Source: Magnolia sinica (Eukaryota; Streptophyta; Magnoliopsida; Magnoliales; Magnoliaceae). From it: a stretch of DNA of 64,000 bases. The stretch is taken from assembly GCF_029962835.1 (NCBI RefSeq), contig NC_080584.1:83914862-83978861 (forward strand). The letters are read 5' to 3'. Of this stretch, positions 44,012 to 55,384 are shown one piece after another. The notes beneath the pieces were generated by a model that saw only the letters and a program-made list of their open reading frames with translations, did not search any database and was not told the origin of the DNA. The position numbers and the translations under genes were made by a program. Every line of letters starts with the position of its first letter. Within the stretch, counting starts at the first letter, position 1.

Positions 44012-44723
44012 GAAGGGGAGGGACCCGCCACTATGGGCCCTCCCTATACAATGCATATATCAAGATGAGTCCCACCATAAGTGGGCCCTTAAATCACAAA
44101 TTAAAGCATAAGATCACCGACCTATGATCTTCTCCTCCTTCTTCCGCTAACACATCCTAGAGCTCTAATGAATGAACTTCAACGGTTGAGATGGACTTTA
44201 AATGGTGGGATTGGGGGGTAGGAAGGGGGGCCACACTAACTTCTCCCCCATGGAAGCCATGGACGTTGGATACACGTGGGTGTTGCTTGGAATGGAGTGA
44301 AGTGAGAGAGAAAGGAGTGATGGGAGAGAGGGATGGTGAGGTGATGGGAAGGTTGACTTTAGGGATGGGTAGTGTACTTAGGGGATGGGATAGGGTACTT
44401 GACTTGATGGGTGTACTTTGACAAGTGAAGTGATTGCTATGATGGGTTCTCTACAGATTTACAGCGCGCGGTATTTTCCTTGAACTGAACGCGGGCCTAC
44501 ATCTCCTGTCTCGGGTATTGCCTCGGTGCAAGAGACGCAACATCGGAACTGCAGCTACAGCGCGGTCGCTAGGGTACAAGTCTTAAGCCAAGCTGACTCA
44601 GATTGAAAGGATGTAGCTCAGGGTCTCGCACAAATACCGATTATAAGTCTCGAGTTGCCAGAATTCGACCGAGAGGACTGTGAAAGCCTATGGAACAGTA
44701 CAGTTTAGGATACGGGTCTCACA
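38017..44723 (-). repeat. Giant-LTR element, 5' LTR (right copy), uninterrupted
   Basis: A 6,707-bp LTR with TG...CA ends. It supplies both empty sites for the transposons in the other LTR: GGCCTCATCACATAGG near 39849-39864, and the TATATAAAG region near 43020. It includes the satellite array (39862-41300), the degenerate GGTGGGTCCCAC zone and a GA microsatellite (43976-44007). No gene is present; open frames in it are mirrored in the other LTR and lack conserved motifs. Confidence 0.92.
39862..41305. repeat. Satellite array in the right giant LTR
   Basis: Same CGATCGATAATC/AATCGGTCACGTC units as 23326-24705, at similar total length (about 1.44 against 1.38 kb). Units differ in number and order, so the array has changed since insertion. 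Confidence 0.9.
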
Positions 44724-44728
44724 TTTTC
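44724..44728. other. Target-site duplication, right copy (TTTTC)
   Basis: TTTTC immediately after GGGTCTCACA; pairs with 5859-5863. Confidence 0.88.
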
Positions 44729-45643
44729 TCCTGTTGGATTCTTGAGTTCCTTATAGTAATGGTGGCAATTGCCTCTATTATGTTATTATCTTATTTTCTC
44801 TTTCCAAAGTTTTTCTTTTACTACAACATCATGGTATAAAAGTTAGAACTTAGAAGTCAATCATATGATAAGAATTTGAATCGATTACATTTAGGAAGTT
44901 TTTGGTTGTTGTTTTTTTATATTTCTTGACTTATTAATTCTCTAAAAAATTATTAAAAAAACATTATTTTCTTTGGGAACTTTCTTGATGGGATGCTTTT
45001 CTGCAAGTCATAAGAAAAAGGTGTTAATTTTTATGGTACAACTCCTTAGTTTGATTCTGTTGGCTGTCTTTAGTGAGAAACCCTGCACGTATCGTTTTCA
45101 TTTATCGTTTGCCTTTGTAACTCTCTACTACTATATCGTTCTCTATGATAAAATTTATAGATGAAAAGTTAGTGGAGAGCAACATTGGTAGCTTGTTTTA
45201 GTACTTGATTGGCATCCTTGCTTGCTATAGGATGGTACTTCACAACAATGTTTCCATTTCACTAATTTTGCATGCCCACAGCTTGAGAACTTATCTATGT
45301 GTGGGTAATCTTAGGACAATAATGGCATGAATGTTGAAATTTTGAAGAGGAACAATGAATGTCCAGTGAAAGTGCATCTGAGAGCAAGAAAAATGAGAAT
45401 GCGTCACAATGGCAGCCCACCTTTATACTTTGCAGCAAATATACTTTTATTATAACTGCATTCACTTAGAGGTGTTGACTATATCCTCTTGCTCTAGGCT
45501 CCATACTTAGCTTTTATTAGATCTCATCTGTTAGGAGTTAGATTTCATTATTTGTTGGCTGCTGTTAAAAGCTTAGGGACTTCGGGTTTTGGTACTGTTA
45601 CATCGAATTTATACAAATGTGATTAATGATCACACGGAATATA
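44729..45643. other. Unassigned AT-rich stretch
   Basis: Right flank of the giant-LTR insertion, originally contiguous with 5533-5858. AT-rich with T runs. Short open stretches (for example 44973-45164) have no recognisable motif. It ends where sequence homologous to the Gypsy LTR begins. Confidence 0.5.
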
Positions 45644-48600
45644 TGGTACTTATAAGGCCTGATTATAGTCTGTATCGTTCCATAGGCTTCCGTGGTCCTC
45701 CTGGTCAAATTCTGGCAACCCTCGACCTGTATCCAACGTTTGCGCGTGTTCCTAAGCCGAGTTCTACATACCAAAGTCGGCTCGACTCAAAACTTGTACC
45801 CTAGCGACCACTCCATCATCGCGGTTCCAATGGAGTGACTCGCGCACCGATCTGATACCCAGGCTAGAAGTTATGGGCCTGCGTTTATTTCGAGAAAAAC
45901 GCTGCGCGTGCGAATTTCGAGAGAATCTTTACGACCTATCCCAACAATCAATCAATCAGTCCCATCAATCAAGTATACATCACACCTCAAGTTAAGTACA
46001 AGTAACCCATGCCCTACCCTTACCTCTCTCTTACACAAGCTACCCTAAAGTCAACCCTTACATCACTTTTTCCATCACTCGACCCATCACCCATCACTCA
46101 TCACTCCACTTCTTATCATCCCATCACTTCTCTCTCTCCCTCATTTCTCTAAAAAAATCTCCCAAGCAAAAAATTTCCAACGTCTAAGCTCTCTCTCTCT
46201 TAAAGCCAAGTGTGGCCCACTTTCCCTCTATCTTATCTCCCATCTCAACCATCCATTCATCATCTACCTCCATCAAAATTGAAGGCAAGGAGGTCGGTGT
46301 TCCATCGGACTAAGAAGATTGAATGGTGGGTTTTTTATAGGCTAGATTTTTATGTTTTGATGATGGGCCTAGTGAGGCCTACTGATTGATGGTATGGATC
46401 TCACTTTGGACCCCAGATGTGGTGATGTCCCACCTTGATTCTCATTATCATTCCATGATGGGGCCATTCTACATGTCTTCTTGCGATCGCTGTAGCGATC
46501 CTGTGAATGTACGTGGCCGCCAAAGATTAGCATGACTTTGATTTTTTTTCTATACCTGATGGACGACTCAGATCAAGCCTTTGCGGCATGATGGTAGCCC
46601 ACAACGAATGGACATAGCCTCTGTTGCGAAACAGAGTCGACGCACGTTGACTCTGTGAAGTGTGATGGCCCACTGATTGCTGTCAGATGGAAGATCCATA
46701 CCGCCCATTGGATTCGGGACAAAAAACCGATCGGGAAGGGCAATTCAGGTTTAATTTCGGTGTGGCTTACAATCCGCTTTAATCCACCGTCCATCTTGCG
46801 TTTAATAGTGATCTAAGCGTTTCCCCATGAATGGACCAAAATTCCACTATGTCTAGGGTCGTTTGCGCGTCTTGAATCCATTGGACGATCCAGATCATTT
46901 CTCCAGATGTTTTGTTGGTCCCAACATCAAAACCCAAGTGGCCACTGTCCGTCCGCTGGACGCTGGCTGCGTGAGAGAGGGAGGGTGCGGGTCAACCTCA
47001 GTTTGACCGACCTCCCTATTCAGTGCATTGAGTGCACTTGTGCACTGTGCACAGCCACGACCAATGGGGTCCACTCGTGATGTGTGTAGGAAATCTGCTC
47101 TGTCCATCTGTTTTAAAACCACGTTTAAGGGGTTGAGACTAAAACTTAAGTATATCCAGATTTTAGGCGGGCCCCAAATCATGAATTTATGGGCTGATTT
47201 GTATGTTGGGCCACTTTCACAAGGATCCAATGGCTCAAATTTGACATGTACAGTTAATTTATGGTCCTCAGGACATATATAAAATTTTGAGCCAAATGGA
47301 TGGTAGGAACCTTGTGATCTTACATTTTGGACGTCTTTCAGGCCACTAGAGCTTCAGTTTCTTGATTTTCTTAGATCTCTGGTATGTAAATCAGTCGATC
47401 TTGGTCCCTTGGGGTCCATCCCATGCTTTGGTGAATTCTAAGCGTTAAATCTCGGCTTTTAACACACTTTTTCAGTCCAAGCTTGTAAATTCACCTTACA
47501 GTACAAACACGATTAAAATAGGCTATAAACAGTATCATGTTTGTAAATCTAGGCAATAACTAGGGTCTGATATGCAATATTTGACCCTTAACAGGCCACC
47601 CCAAAAATCAGCCACATGTGGAACTCAGGTGGCCCACACGGCAGGAAACAGTGGGATTGAGCGTCTGCCATTGAAACCCTTTTGTTGTCACAGAAGTTTT
47701 AGGTCATTATGAAATTTGTTTTTCCCCTTCAATCTAGGTTTATGTGACCTTATTAACAGATTGGATGGCAAATAAACGTTATGGTGGGCCCCACGTGGGA
47801 CCCACTGGCATTGTGTGTAGCACACACACCATCCCCATTTTGGGAGTGGGACGGCTGGTGTACCTCACTTCAGCTACCTAGTTGTTGTAGTAGCATCACC
47901 AAGTACTATGAGACCCACTATTTCAGCCACACTGTCCATCTATGGGACCCACCATGATGCATGTGTTGCATCCAAACCGTCCAACCATTTTGAAAGCTCA
48001 TTTTAAGGCTTGAGATTAAAAAAAAAAGACAGATCTAGTACCACGTGGACCACACTATAGAAACAGTGGGATTGAACATCTATCATTGAAACCCTTGGAT
48101 TTCAGAAGTTTTGGACGAACAAGGGATTTGCTTTTCCTCTTAATTCAGGTCTGTGTGACCTTATGATCAGATTGGATGGAACATAATTGTTACGGTGGGC
48201 CTTGAGGATTTTAATGGTGAAAATCATTGTCACCGCTGTTATTTGGAGTGCGGTTTAGTTGATCTTTTGATATGATTCATTTATATATATATATATGTAT
48301 GTATATTGATTTCTAAAAATAGATGAGTTGGACTTGGCCTATTTAAATTGGTTTATTCAACTTGGCCCATTCGACTTGGCCTATTTGGTTTGGCCCACTG
48401 ATTCGGCCCATTTGATTTGGCCCGATGTGATATATGAGGCCCGTTGTTGAGACCCACCTTGATGTGATATATGAGGCCCGTTGTTGAGGTCCACCTTGAT
48501 ATATATGAGACCCACGTGATATGGCTCATTTGATGTGTTTAAGGCCCATGGGTCGAGGCCCAATGGGATATATATAAGGCCCATTGCAATGTGTAATTCC

Positions 48601-50080
48601 ACCATGGTTTATGTAATGATGTTTAGGGCGGGATATGCCTCGGGAGCAATGATGGTTTGACGTCCATATTGTAATAATAATGTTAGTTAAATGTCGGCAT
48701 TGTAACTTTCCCTAGGGCCCATTGATAGGCCTATACTTGTAGTGTGTAGGCCGTCTAGGCCCGTCTTCTTTATGAACAAAGTCCATCACCACATAACATA
48801 TTTAGTATAGTTCCATGATTCATACTCATATGCATCATATGTATGCTTGATATGAGGAGTGATTGATCATAGTATATGCCTTCGGACAGATTATTTATGG
48901 GCTCCCGCTCCCTGATAGGTGGAGTTGCCCTACATGAGCGTGTGGTACGTGCATGATTGCTGCATGACTGGTGGTGTGATTCATGCACTTTGCATTTGTA
49001 TGACATGATTACTGCACGCCCTAGCGACATTAGGGCTGTGGCCTCTACAGGCACATCGTGGATGACAGGATCGGATACCGAAAATACTGTTTCTAGTATC
49101 GGGGCGCCATAGGTGTCCCTATGTTAAAATCCCTAAACCCGATAGTACCAGGGGATGACTCCAATTTCGAGACTGAGTGGATACATGAGCTCTCGAGGGC
49201 TGAATACCAGGAGGCCTCGTCTTCCACTATGTCGTGGTCAGTTGAAAGGGGTGTGGCCTTACTTCGCCGAGGGTAGGGGGTATTACTAGGCTGAGTATGA
49301 CCAGCTCGTAAATGGATCCGCTATCGATGTGCCGGATAGGTATTGTCAGACTATTGATTAAGCGGATAGTAAGGTTTCTTACGCTTACTTGGACTGCGTG
49401 CTTGGGAAAGGGACAGTGCCATTTGAAGTGTATTAAACCCCGGTGATTATCCAGAGTGAAAACTGTACTGATATTTGATGCTCTAGTGAGGAGCCCTATT
49501 AATATGTGGATGATGATTAGCATGTATGAGTTGCATTTCACATTGCATAGTCTTGATATGGCCGATACCATTCATATCTTGCACTGCATAGCTTTGGTAC
49601 AACAGATTGCATTCTTGTACTCATCAGCATGATTCCGCATTACTCTGACATTATATTCTGAGCACGCTCATATTGCGCACACACTTACACCACCCTCTAA
49701 GCTTTCTATAAGCTTATGCACTATTAATGCACGTAGGTGACGTTAGGACACAGCCGTACCCTCACCGAAGTAGGAGCGTGTAGTCGGGCTTCAAAAGATT
49801 CCGTTATTATCTTGTATTTCCCTTCATATGCATTGTACTCAAAGTTTTTTATCATAGTTGATTTTATGATGGTGTTCTTGTGGTTATTATTCGTGGGTTA
49901 TGTTTATGGTTATGCTTATACTGAATCAAAATTATGTTTGAAATCCTCATTGTAGGATCCCAGGATCGGAACTTGGTGTATGGGTGCTGGAGTGGAGAAT
50001 GGGGTACTACAGAGGTTGTTGGCGCTGGATTCGGCGAAGGAAATTTTTGTGAGCTCGGTTTCTGAGTTTGGGGCGTGATA
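45644..50080 (+). repeat. Gypsy-1 5' LTR
   Basis: About 4.4 kb. The right end (GGGGCGTGATA, 50070-50080) is fixed by the PBS. The left end is approximate, set where similarity to the start of the giant LTR begins (CTGTATCGTTCCATAGGC against CTGTACTGTTCCATAGGC). Ends and several interior stretches (GTAGGATCCCAGGATCGGAA; the TAGGTGGAGTTGCCC area) match the giant LTR, but the satellite array is absent. Nothing else coding was seen. Confidence 0.78.
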
Positions 50081-50084
50081 GAAG

Positions 50085-50097
50085 TTGGTATTAGAGC
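50085..50097 (+). other. Gypsy-1 primer-binding site
   Basis: TTGGTATTAGAGC, one mismatch to the initiator tRNA-Met complement. The GAAG before it and CATAA after it are the same as in the giant-LTR element. Confidence 0.88.
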
Positions 50098-50248
50098 ATA
50101 ACTTAGGAATAACTGAGAACAAAGTCATATATCTAGTATGAGTTTAGGTCAATTAGGTTCCGAGTGCGTAACCTTCCAATTTAGTCCCCTAACGTGCCTT
50201 CGAGAGATTTCAAGGATTAACATGTGCTTTTGTTCTTTTCTATAGGAC

Positions 50249-51420
50249 ATGCCGCCTAGGAGAGCGACCTGAGCGACTCCCGCTTTACCACCTACGACTC
50301 CCGTTCCACCCCCAGAGATCCCTACTCCCCAGCTTAACGATGTAATTCCTCCACCTGAGACCAGTGCGGATTCGACCGTACTTGTGAGTACCTCCTAGTT
50401 AAAGCAGATGTTGCAGGCTGTGACGACTGCTCTTCAGGGACAGGGCAGGCGCTCAGTTGTTTCGTCAGCCTAGGCAGAGCAGGAGAGCGCTAGTGCCCTT
50501 TTTTGAGAGTTTTGACAGCTCGATCCCCCGCGCTTCCAGGGCGAGCCAGATCCGACTACATCTGAGAGGTGGATACCATGTCATGTACGACCTAACAGCG
50601 AGTTCAGTTGGCAGCATTTCTTCTCCAGGGTGAGGCCGAGCATTGGTGGACCTCTGTTACCTATTTTGTAGGGTCTGATTTTGTCTGGACATGAGAGGAT
50701 TTTATTGACTGATTTGAGCAGCAGTACTTTCCCGACCATATTCGTCATCAGAGAGCGTTAGAGTTCGAGACTTTGGTGCAGGGGGATATGTCCGTGGCCC
50801 AGTATACGGCTCATTTTGTGGCGCTATCGAGATTTGTGCCATATTTAGTTGATGATGAGGGGTGGAAGGGTCGCCGTTTCGAGAACGGCTTACGTTACGG
50901 TCTTCGAGGCCGTATTATTGGGCATGAGCTCTAAACTTTTCAGGTGATAGTGCGGAGGGCTCAGATTTATAAGACTGAGTGGGCAGGTGGGCAGAGCGAT
51001 CGATATTATAGGAGGGGTCGGAAGAGTTAAGCCCCATCCAGTAGCTGCCAGTAGCATCGACGACCACAGAGGTACAGGAGCCACCCATCTGCTAGAGCAC
51101 CAACAGTACCAGAAGCACCTCCAGCACCACCCCAACTATATTCAGGGACTTGTTATGGATGTGGTGGGACAGGGCACCGCGTGTATGAGTGCCCCCTCCT
51201 TCATCTGCAGCAACCGAGAGGGCCACAACAGCATCCATTGCACTAGCAATGACCCTATCAGCAGTGACCGTAGAAGCAGCGACCCCATCAATAGTGACCA
51301 CAACCACCTCACCCGCCGAGGCCCCAACAGTAGCAGAGACAGCAGTACAGGCCGCCACAGAGGTAGCGGTAGCACCAGGGACCTCAAAGGGTACAGACAC
51401 CTCCCCAGCTAGATCAGGCT
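50249..51420 (+). pseudogene. Gypsy-1 gag remnant
   Basis: Opens MPPRRAT then TGA, followed by a Pro-rich N-terminus. The retrotransposon-gag core includes RFQGEPDPTTSERW, and further on the QQYFPDHIRHQRALEF region (about 50716-50780) and SVAQYTAHFVAL. A zinc knuckle C-X2-C-X4-H-X4-C (CYGCGGTGHRVYEC) is at 51151-51192. Several TGA/TAG codons and frame changes lie between these parts. A repetitive Ser/Thr/Ala-rich stretch follows the knuckle (51200-51400). Not functional as it stands. Confidence 0.85.
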
Positions 51421-51479
51421 AGATTTTATGCAGCTCAGCAGGACCCACAGTCATCTGGAGGAGTCGTTGAGGCTATACT

Positions 51480-51985
51480 TCCAGTCTCTGCATGCATCGC
51501 CCGAGTTTTATTTGATTTCGGTGCTTCACACTCGTTTATGTCCGAGGGATTCTATCGTTCGACTGGATTGCCAATAGAGTCTGCTCGAGAGGGATTGACC
51601 GTATCGATACCCTTAGGGAAGACTACGGTATTGGGCCGTTTATATTCGTCCTGCCCTGTGTTGGTGAGAGAGATTTTCTTGCCCGCCGACTTGTATGTGC
51701 TACCGATGTCAGATTTTGATGTTATCTTGGGCATGAATTAGCTTGCCAAGTATCATGCCATCTTGGAATGTTTTGCAAGGATAGTCACGTTCTGCATACC
51801 AGGCTTGCCGCAATTTCAGTTTGTTGCCGAGCCAAGAGGAGAACCGTTATCTTGTTTGATGTCCTACGCCATTGAGGAGCCTGTTGCCGCTTGTATTGAT
51901 CAGTTGCCGATTGTCTGTGATTTCCCCGATGTGTTGCAGGAGATTCCGGGATTGCCGTTGCGCCGGCATATTGAGTTCTAGATCG
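51480..51985 (+). pseudogene. Gypsy-1 aspartic protease remnant
   Basis: FDFGASHSFMSEGFY starts near 51510. The family active site is D-S/T-G-A; here the second residue reads F, a missing key residue. DFDVILGM follows near 51715-51735, then TAG. The linker to RT continues at 51763-51981 (LPIVCDFPDVLQEIPGLP), ending in another TAG. Confidence 0.85.
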
Positions 51986-52700
51986 ATTTTGTGCCCAGTA
52001 CCGCGCCTATTTTGAAGACCCCATATCATATGGTACTGACGAAGTTGAGGGAGCTGCAGCGCAGTTGGACAAGTTTCGTGAGTTGGGATTCATTTGTCTG
52101 AGCAGTTCGTCTTGGGGAGCGCTGGTACTCTTCGTTAGAAAGAAGGATGACTCGTTGAGGCTCTGCGTGGATTATTACGAGCTCAACCAGGTCATAATCA
52201 AGAACAAGTACCTGTTTTCGTGGATAGATGATTTGTTTGATCAGCTGTAGGGTGTACAATTCTTTTCGAAGATTGACCTGTGTTTCGGTTATCATCAGAT
52301 TCGGGTCCGAGAGGAGGACATCCCGAAGATGGCTTTCAGGACGCGTTATGGTCATTTTGAGTTTCAGGTCATGTCCTTCGGACTGACTAATGAACCCGCG
52401 GTCTTCATGCAGTTGATAAACGAGATTTTGGCAGTTTGTTGTAGTATTCATCGACGATATTCTGATCTATTCGAGGACCCGTGAGGAGCATGAGCAGTAT
52501 TTGAAGATTACATTATAGACCCTCCGTGCCCACCAGTTATATGCGAAGCTGAAGAAGTGTGAGTTTTGGCAGGAGGAGGTGAAGTTCCTTGGTCACATGG
52601 TGACGAAGGAGGGTGTCGCAGTGGACCCATCGAAGGTTGAGGCAGTGTGTTAGTGGGGTCAGCCCATGACTGCATCTAAGATCTGCAGTTTCCTTGGCTT
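51986..52700 (+). pseudogene. Gypsy-1 reverse transcriptase remnant
   Basis: RT motifs are [20 protein letters not shown] near 52105-52165, then [12 protein letters not shown] and IDDLFDQL before a TAG at 52248-52250. FSKIDL and GYHQIRV come next, then the catalytic F-I-D-D at 52447-52458. A one-base frame change lies just before it (around 52430-52445). Further down are LKKCEFW-type residues and GHMVTKEGV (thumb region). The enzyme is broken by stops at several places. Confidence 0.88.
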
Positions 52701-53470
52701 AGCAGGATATTATCGACGTTTCATTGAGGGCTTCTCCTGTATTGCAGCCCCGTTGACCAGGTTGACTCGGTAGGGTGCAGATTTTGTTTGGACGGACGCA
52801 TATGAGCAAGCATTCATGGAACGGAAGGATTGTCTGACGTCCACTCCTGTCCTGACTCTTTCCTTTGGGAGTGATGGATTTGTTGTATTTACTGATGCCT
52901 CACATATTGGTTTAGGTGCTGTCCTGATGCAGCATGGCAGGCCTGTAGCCTTCTCGTCTCGCCAGCTCAAGGTCCATGAGCTGAACTACCTCACACATGA
53001 TTTGAAACTGGCAGCAGTCGTATTCGCACTGAAGGTGTGGAGGCACTATTTCTATGGGGTTAGGTTTGAGCTCTTCTCCAAATACAAGAGCTTGAAGTAT
53101 CTATTTTCTCAGTCCGAAGTGAACATGAGATAGAGATGCTGGATGGAGCTCCTGAAGGACTATGATTTTGACCTCCAGTACCACCAAAGCTAGACGAATG
53201 TGGTGGCAGATGCCTTCAGCCATCAACCAGTAGGCCTGGTGACACACACGATGATTTAGGAGTGGAGGATGCTCGAGGATATAGCAGAGTATGACTTCAA
53301 TTTTGGTTTGTAGTCTTCTATCGTTTAGCTATCCAGTCTGTCGATTCAACCCTCTCTTATCGTAAGGGTGATTGAGGCTCAACAGACAGACGAGTCGTTA
53401 CAGGATCACTGAGCAGAGGTAGCATCTGAGAGTCAAACAGATTGGCAGACTAGTTCTGATGGTAGACTTC
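52700..53470 (+). pseudogene. Gypsy-1 RNase H and connection remnant, cut by Copia-2
   Basis: [15 protein letters not shown] near 52692-52736 is the end of the RT connection. RNase H starts with [17 protein letters not shown] (52885-52935), keeping the first catalytic Asp, then [11 protein letters not shown] and the [12 protein letters not shown] stretch. TAG at 53131-53133 and further stops follow. QYHQS and NVVADAFS (about 53178-53220) mark the end of RNase H. The frame is then lost and Copia-2 begins at 53471. Confidence 0.88.
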
Positions 53471-53964
53471 TGTAAGTGCCATAGTTTATATCCCTTTGTG
53501 TTGTCAAATTTGTGGTGCCAAAGACAATGTTTTGAAGCTTGCATCTGTGAAGAACAATGCTCTACTCAAGATCAACTTAGGGTGACAGGTACTGTTCACA
53601 AGTCAAGACTCGAGAAAGTAAGTTTGTTATCAAGATCTCAAGATGCATTCAAGTTCTACCTCAAGATCTCAAGAAGCTTTCAAGATTGAGCTCCATCAAG
53701 ACTTCAAACTCCATTACTTTCAAAGGTCACTCTTCTTTAAAGTTTTAATGTCCTTACTTCACTATTGAGGTATGACTGACCTTAGGTTGACCTTTAGAGT
53801 AAGTCATTTTGGATACATAATTCATATGTTTTCTATAAGTGAGTTTGGTCTGTTCTAAGACTAGTCTTAGACTTTGTTCGACTAGTCCTAGCACAGCTTC
53901 GAACTGTCTATGAAATTCCTGGATCAGTCGTAAGTTTGCTATAAAAATTAAAAATTTTCTGTTA

Positions 53965-54220
53965 GGCTTCGACTAGTCCTGGGGACTGTTCGACCAGTCG
54001 TAGGAACAGTGTCGACTGCATCTTCGACCAGTCGTAGACCTACGACTTAATGTACAGTGCTGAAAAGCGACCTGCTTCGACCAGTCGTGAGAGCCTACGA
54101 CCAGTCGTAGGAGACCCACGACCAGTCGTAGACCACCTACGACCAGTCGTAAAACTGCCAAATCTTATCGCGCCCAAATTTTTTCAAATCTGTTGGTTCT
54201 ACAATCAGTCGTAGAGGTCC
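53965..54220. promoter_or_regulatory. TACGACCAGTCGTA palindrome cluster in the Copia-2 U3
   Basis: At least seven copies of (T/C)(A/T)CGACCAGTCGTA(G), several of them perfect palindromes around CGACNNGTCG, lying 100-290 bp upstream of the TATA-like box. The set recurs in the 3' LTR (62607-62795), and a smaller set lies ahead of the post-pol ORF (60189-60265). A protein-binding role is inference. Confidence 0.6.
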
Positions 54221-54251
54221 TTAGACCAATCGAAGATGTGATTTGCTCATC

Positions 54252-54259
54252 TATAAATA
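54252..54259 (+). promoter_or_regulatory. Copia-2 LTR TATA-like box
   Basis: TATAAATA in both LTRs (also 62894-62901), just downstream of the palindrome cluster. Confidence 0.55.
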
Positions 54260-55303
54260 GAGCACGAATCTCAGAATAAAATATGAACTTTAAGCTAAAT
54301 TAATTCGGTCTTCTGAGAGATAAGTCGGTGCTCCATATAAGCTAAGTGTGCATATTTAATATTCTATTTTTTTAGCTTTCTTAATTGATTTTGTTTCTTG
54401 CATTCCAATCTAATTTGGAAAGAGGATTTGTTGTTTTCCTTTTTCTGGAATCAAAATCAATTAGAGCTAGCCCTTTTGTTTAATTTAAAATCTATTAGAA
54501 CCTAGAACCATTATAAAGTGAGTATTGGACATTGAACTTTGACATTCAAATCTGTACTCCGACTTGGTTCTTCTGGGCTGTTACAACGAAGGAGAAAATC
54601 AGGTATTTTACAATTTATGTAATTTACATTGTTTGGTTTTATTTGATGTTAAGCCAGAAAAATCTCAAAGTTGTTGGTTATCTGAGGAGAGCTAGAAAAC
54701 TCAGAAGTGAGGGTTTTTGAATTGTGTAAGCCCTTTAAAAAAGACACAATTGTGAAGGTTTTGGGTGAACCTGTGAAAAACTATTTGATAGTGAACGCTA
54801 ATATCCCCTGTGTGAGGATATTAGGAGTGGAGTAGCATTCTGTGTGGCTGTTGTTTAACAGTTGGTGAACACACAGGCGAACCACTATAATTCTTTGTGT
54901 TGTGGATGTGTGATTTATATTTCCTATCTTTTATCATTTAGAATTGTGGAATGTATGTGTGGATGTGAATATTGTAAATTTTACATTTCAAGCATAGTGA
55001 GGAATGTTGTAATAAGTTATATTTACATTTCAGCATTATATTTTTGCTATCTCTTTATTATTACGTTGAGCTTCAGTTTCTTTATTTATTCTAGAAATAA
55101 GGTTGTCCTACTATAAACTTTGGTTTTTGGTGTGAGGTTGTCCTTAGAACAATTTGTGTTTCTATTTCTCTATTTTAGGTCGCTTTCCATTCCTATTCTG
55201 TGATTTCTATCTAATCTTTATTTCATATTCCGCTGTATTTATTTTTAATTTGGCATAGTCCTATTCACCCCCCCTCTAAGACATATAGCTTGGCCATTTC
55301 AAG

Positions 55304-55315
55304 TGGTATCAGAGC
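55304..55315 (+). other. Copia-2 primer-binding site
   Basis: TGGTATCAGAGC, two bases after the LTR end; perfect match to the plant initiator tRNA-Met complement. Confidence 0.93.
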
Positions 55316-55384
55316 CTAATAGCTCGCTCTTATTGCTTTTATTTGGATTTAATTCCCGAGCTAACGATCTCAGCTATATAAAAG

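Larger units (their letters stand above)
5864..44723 (-). mobile_element. Non-autonomous LTR retrotransposon with giant LTRs and a tiny internal domain
   Basis: The element starts TGTCACGCCCC at 5864 and ends GGGTCTCACA at 44723, so its own 5'-to-3' direction is right to left (TGTGAGACCC...GGGGCGTGACA). Both flanks carry the same 5 bp, TTTTC (5859-5863 and 44724-44728), a perfect target duplication that proves one insertion. LTRs are 5864-37593 (split by two later insertions, about 6.73 kb net) and 38017-44723 (6,707 bp). Only 423 bp lie between them, with PPT and PBS in the right places and no gag or pol. This is LARD-like (large retrotransposon derivative) but with an extreme LTR-to-internal ratio of about 16. 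It needs proteins from another element. Confidence 0.9.
45644..53470 (+). mobile_element. Gypsy LTR retrotransposon, decayed and interrupted (Gypsy-1)
   Basis: A plus-strand element with a 5' LTR (about 45644-50080), PBS (50085-50097), gag, aspartic protease, reverse transcriptase and RNase H in Gypsy order, cut at 53470 by Copia-2. Integrase and the 3' LTR are not in the window. The RT style ([15 protein letters not shown]) and tRNA-Met PBS suit the Del/Tekay chromovirus group, with moderate confidence. At least a dozen stops break the frame. Confidence 0.88.
53471..55301 (+). repeat. Copia-2 5' LTR
   Basis: 1,831 bp, beginning TGTAAGTGCCATAG and ending GGCCATTTCA. It contains a cluster of TACGACCAGTCGTA-type palindromes (53965-54155) and a TATA-like TATAAATA at 54252-54259. 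It matches 62194-63441 closely, except for about 90 bp (53624-53712) absent from the 3' copy. Confidence 0.92.

Noticed and set aside
44973-45164. A short hydrophobic open frame after the giant-LTR element
   Set aside because: No start context, motif or neighbouring exons; composition is like the AT-rich surroundings.
51092-51422. Several overlapping 77-141-codon frames on both strands
   Set aside because: A low-complexity CAG/ACC-rich stretch of the Gypsy-1 gag C-terminus leaves many frames open; none has a conserved motif.
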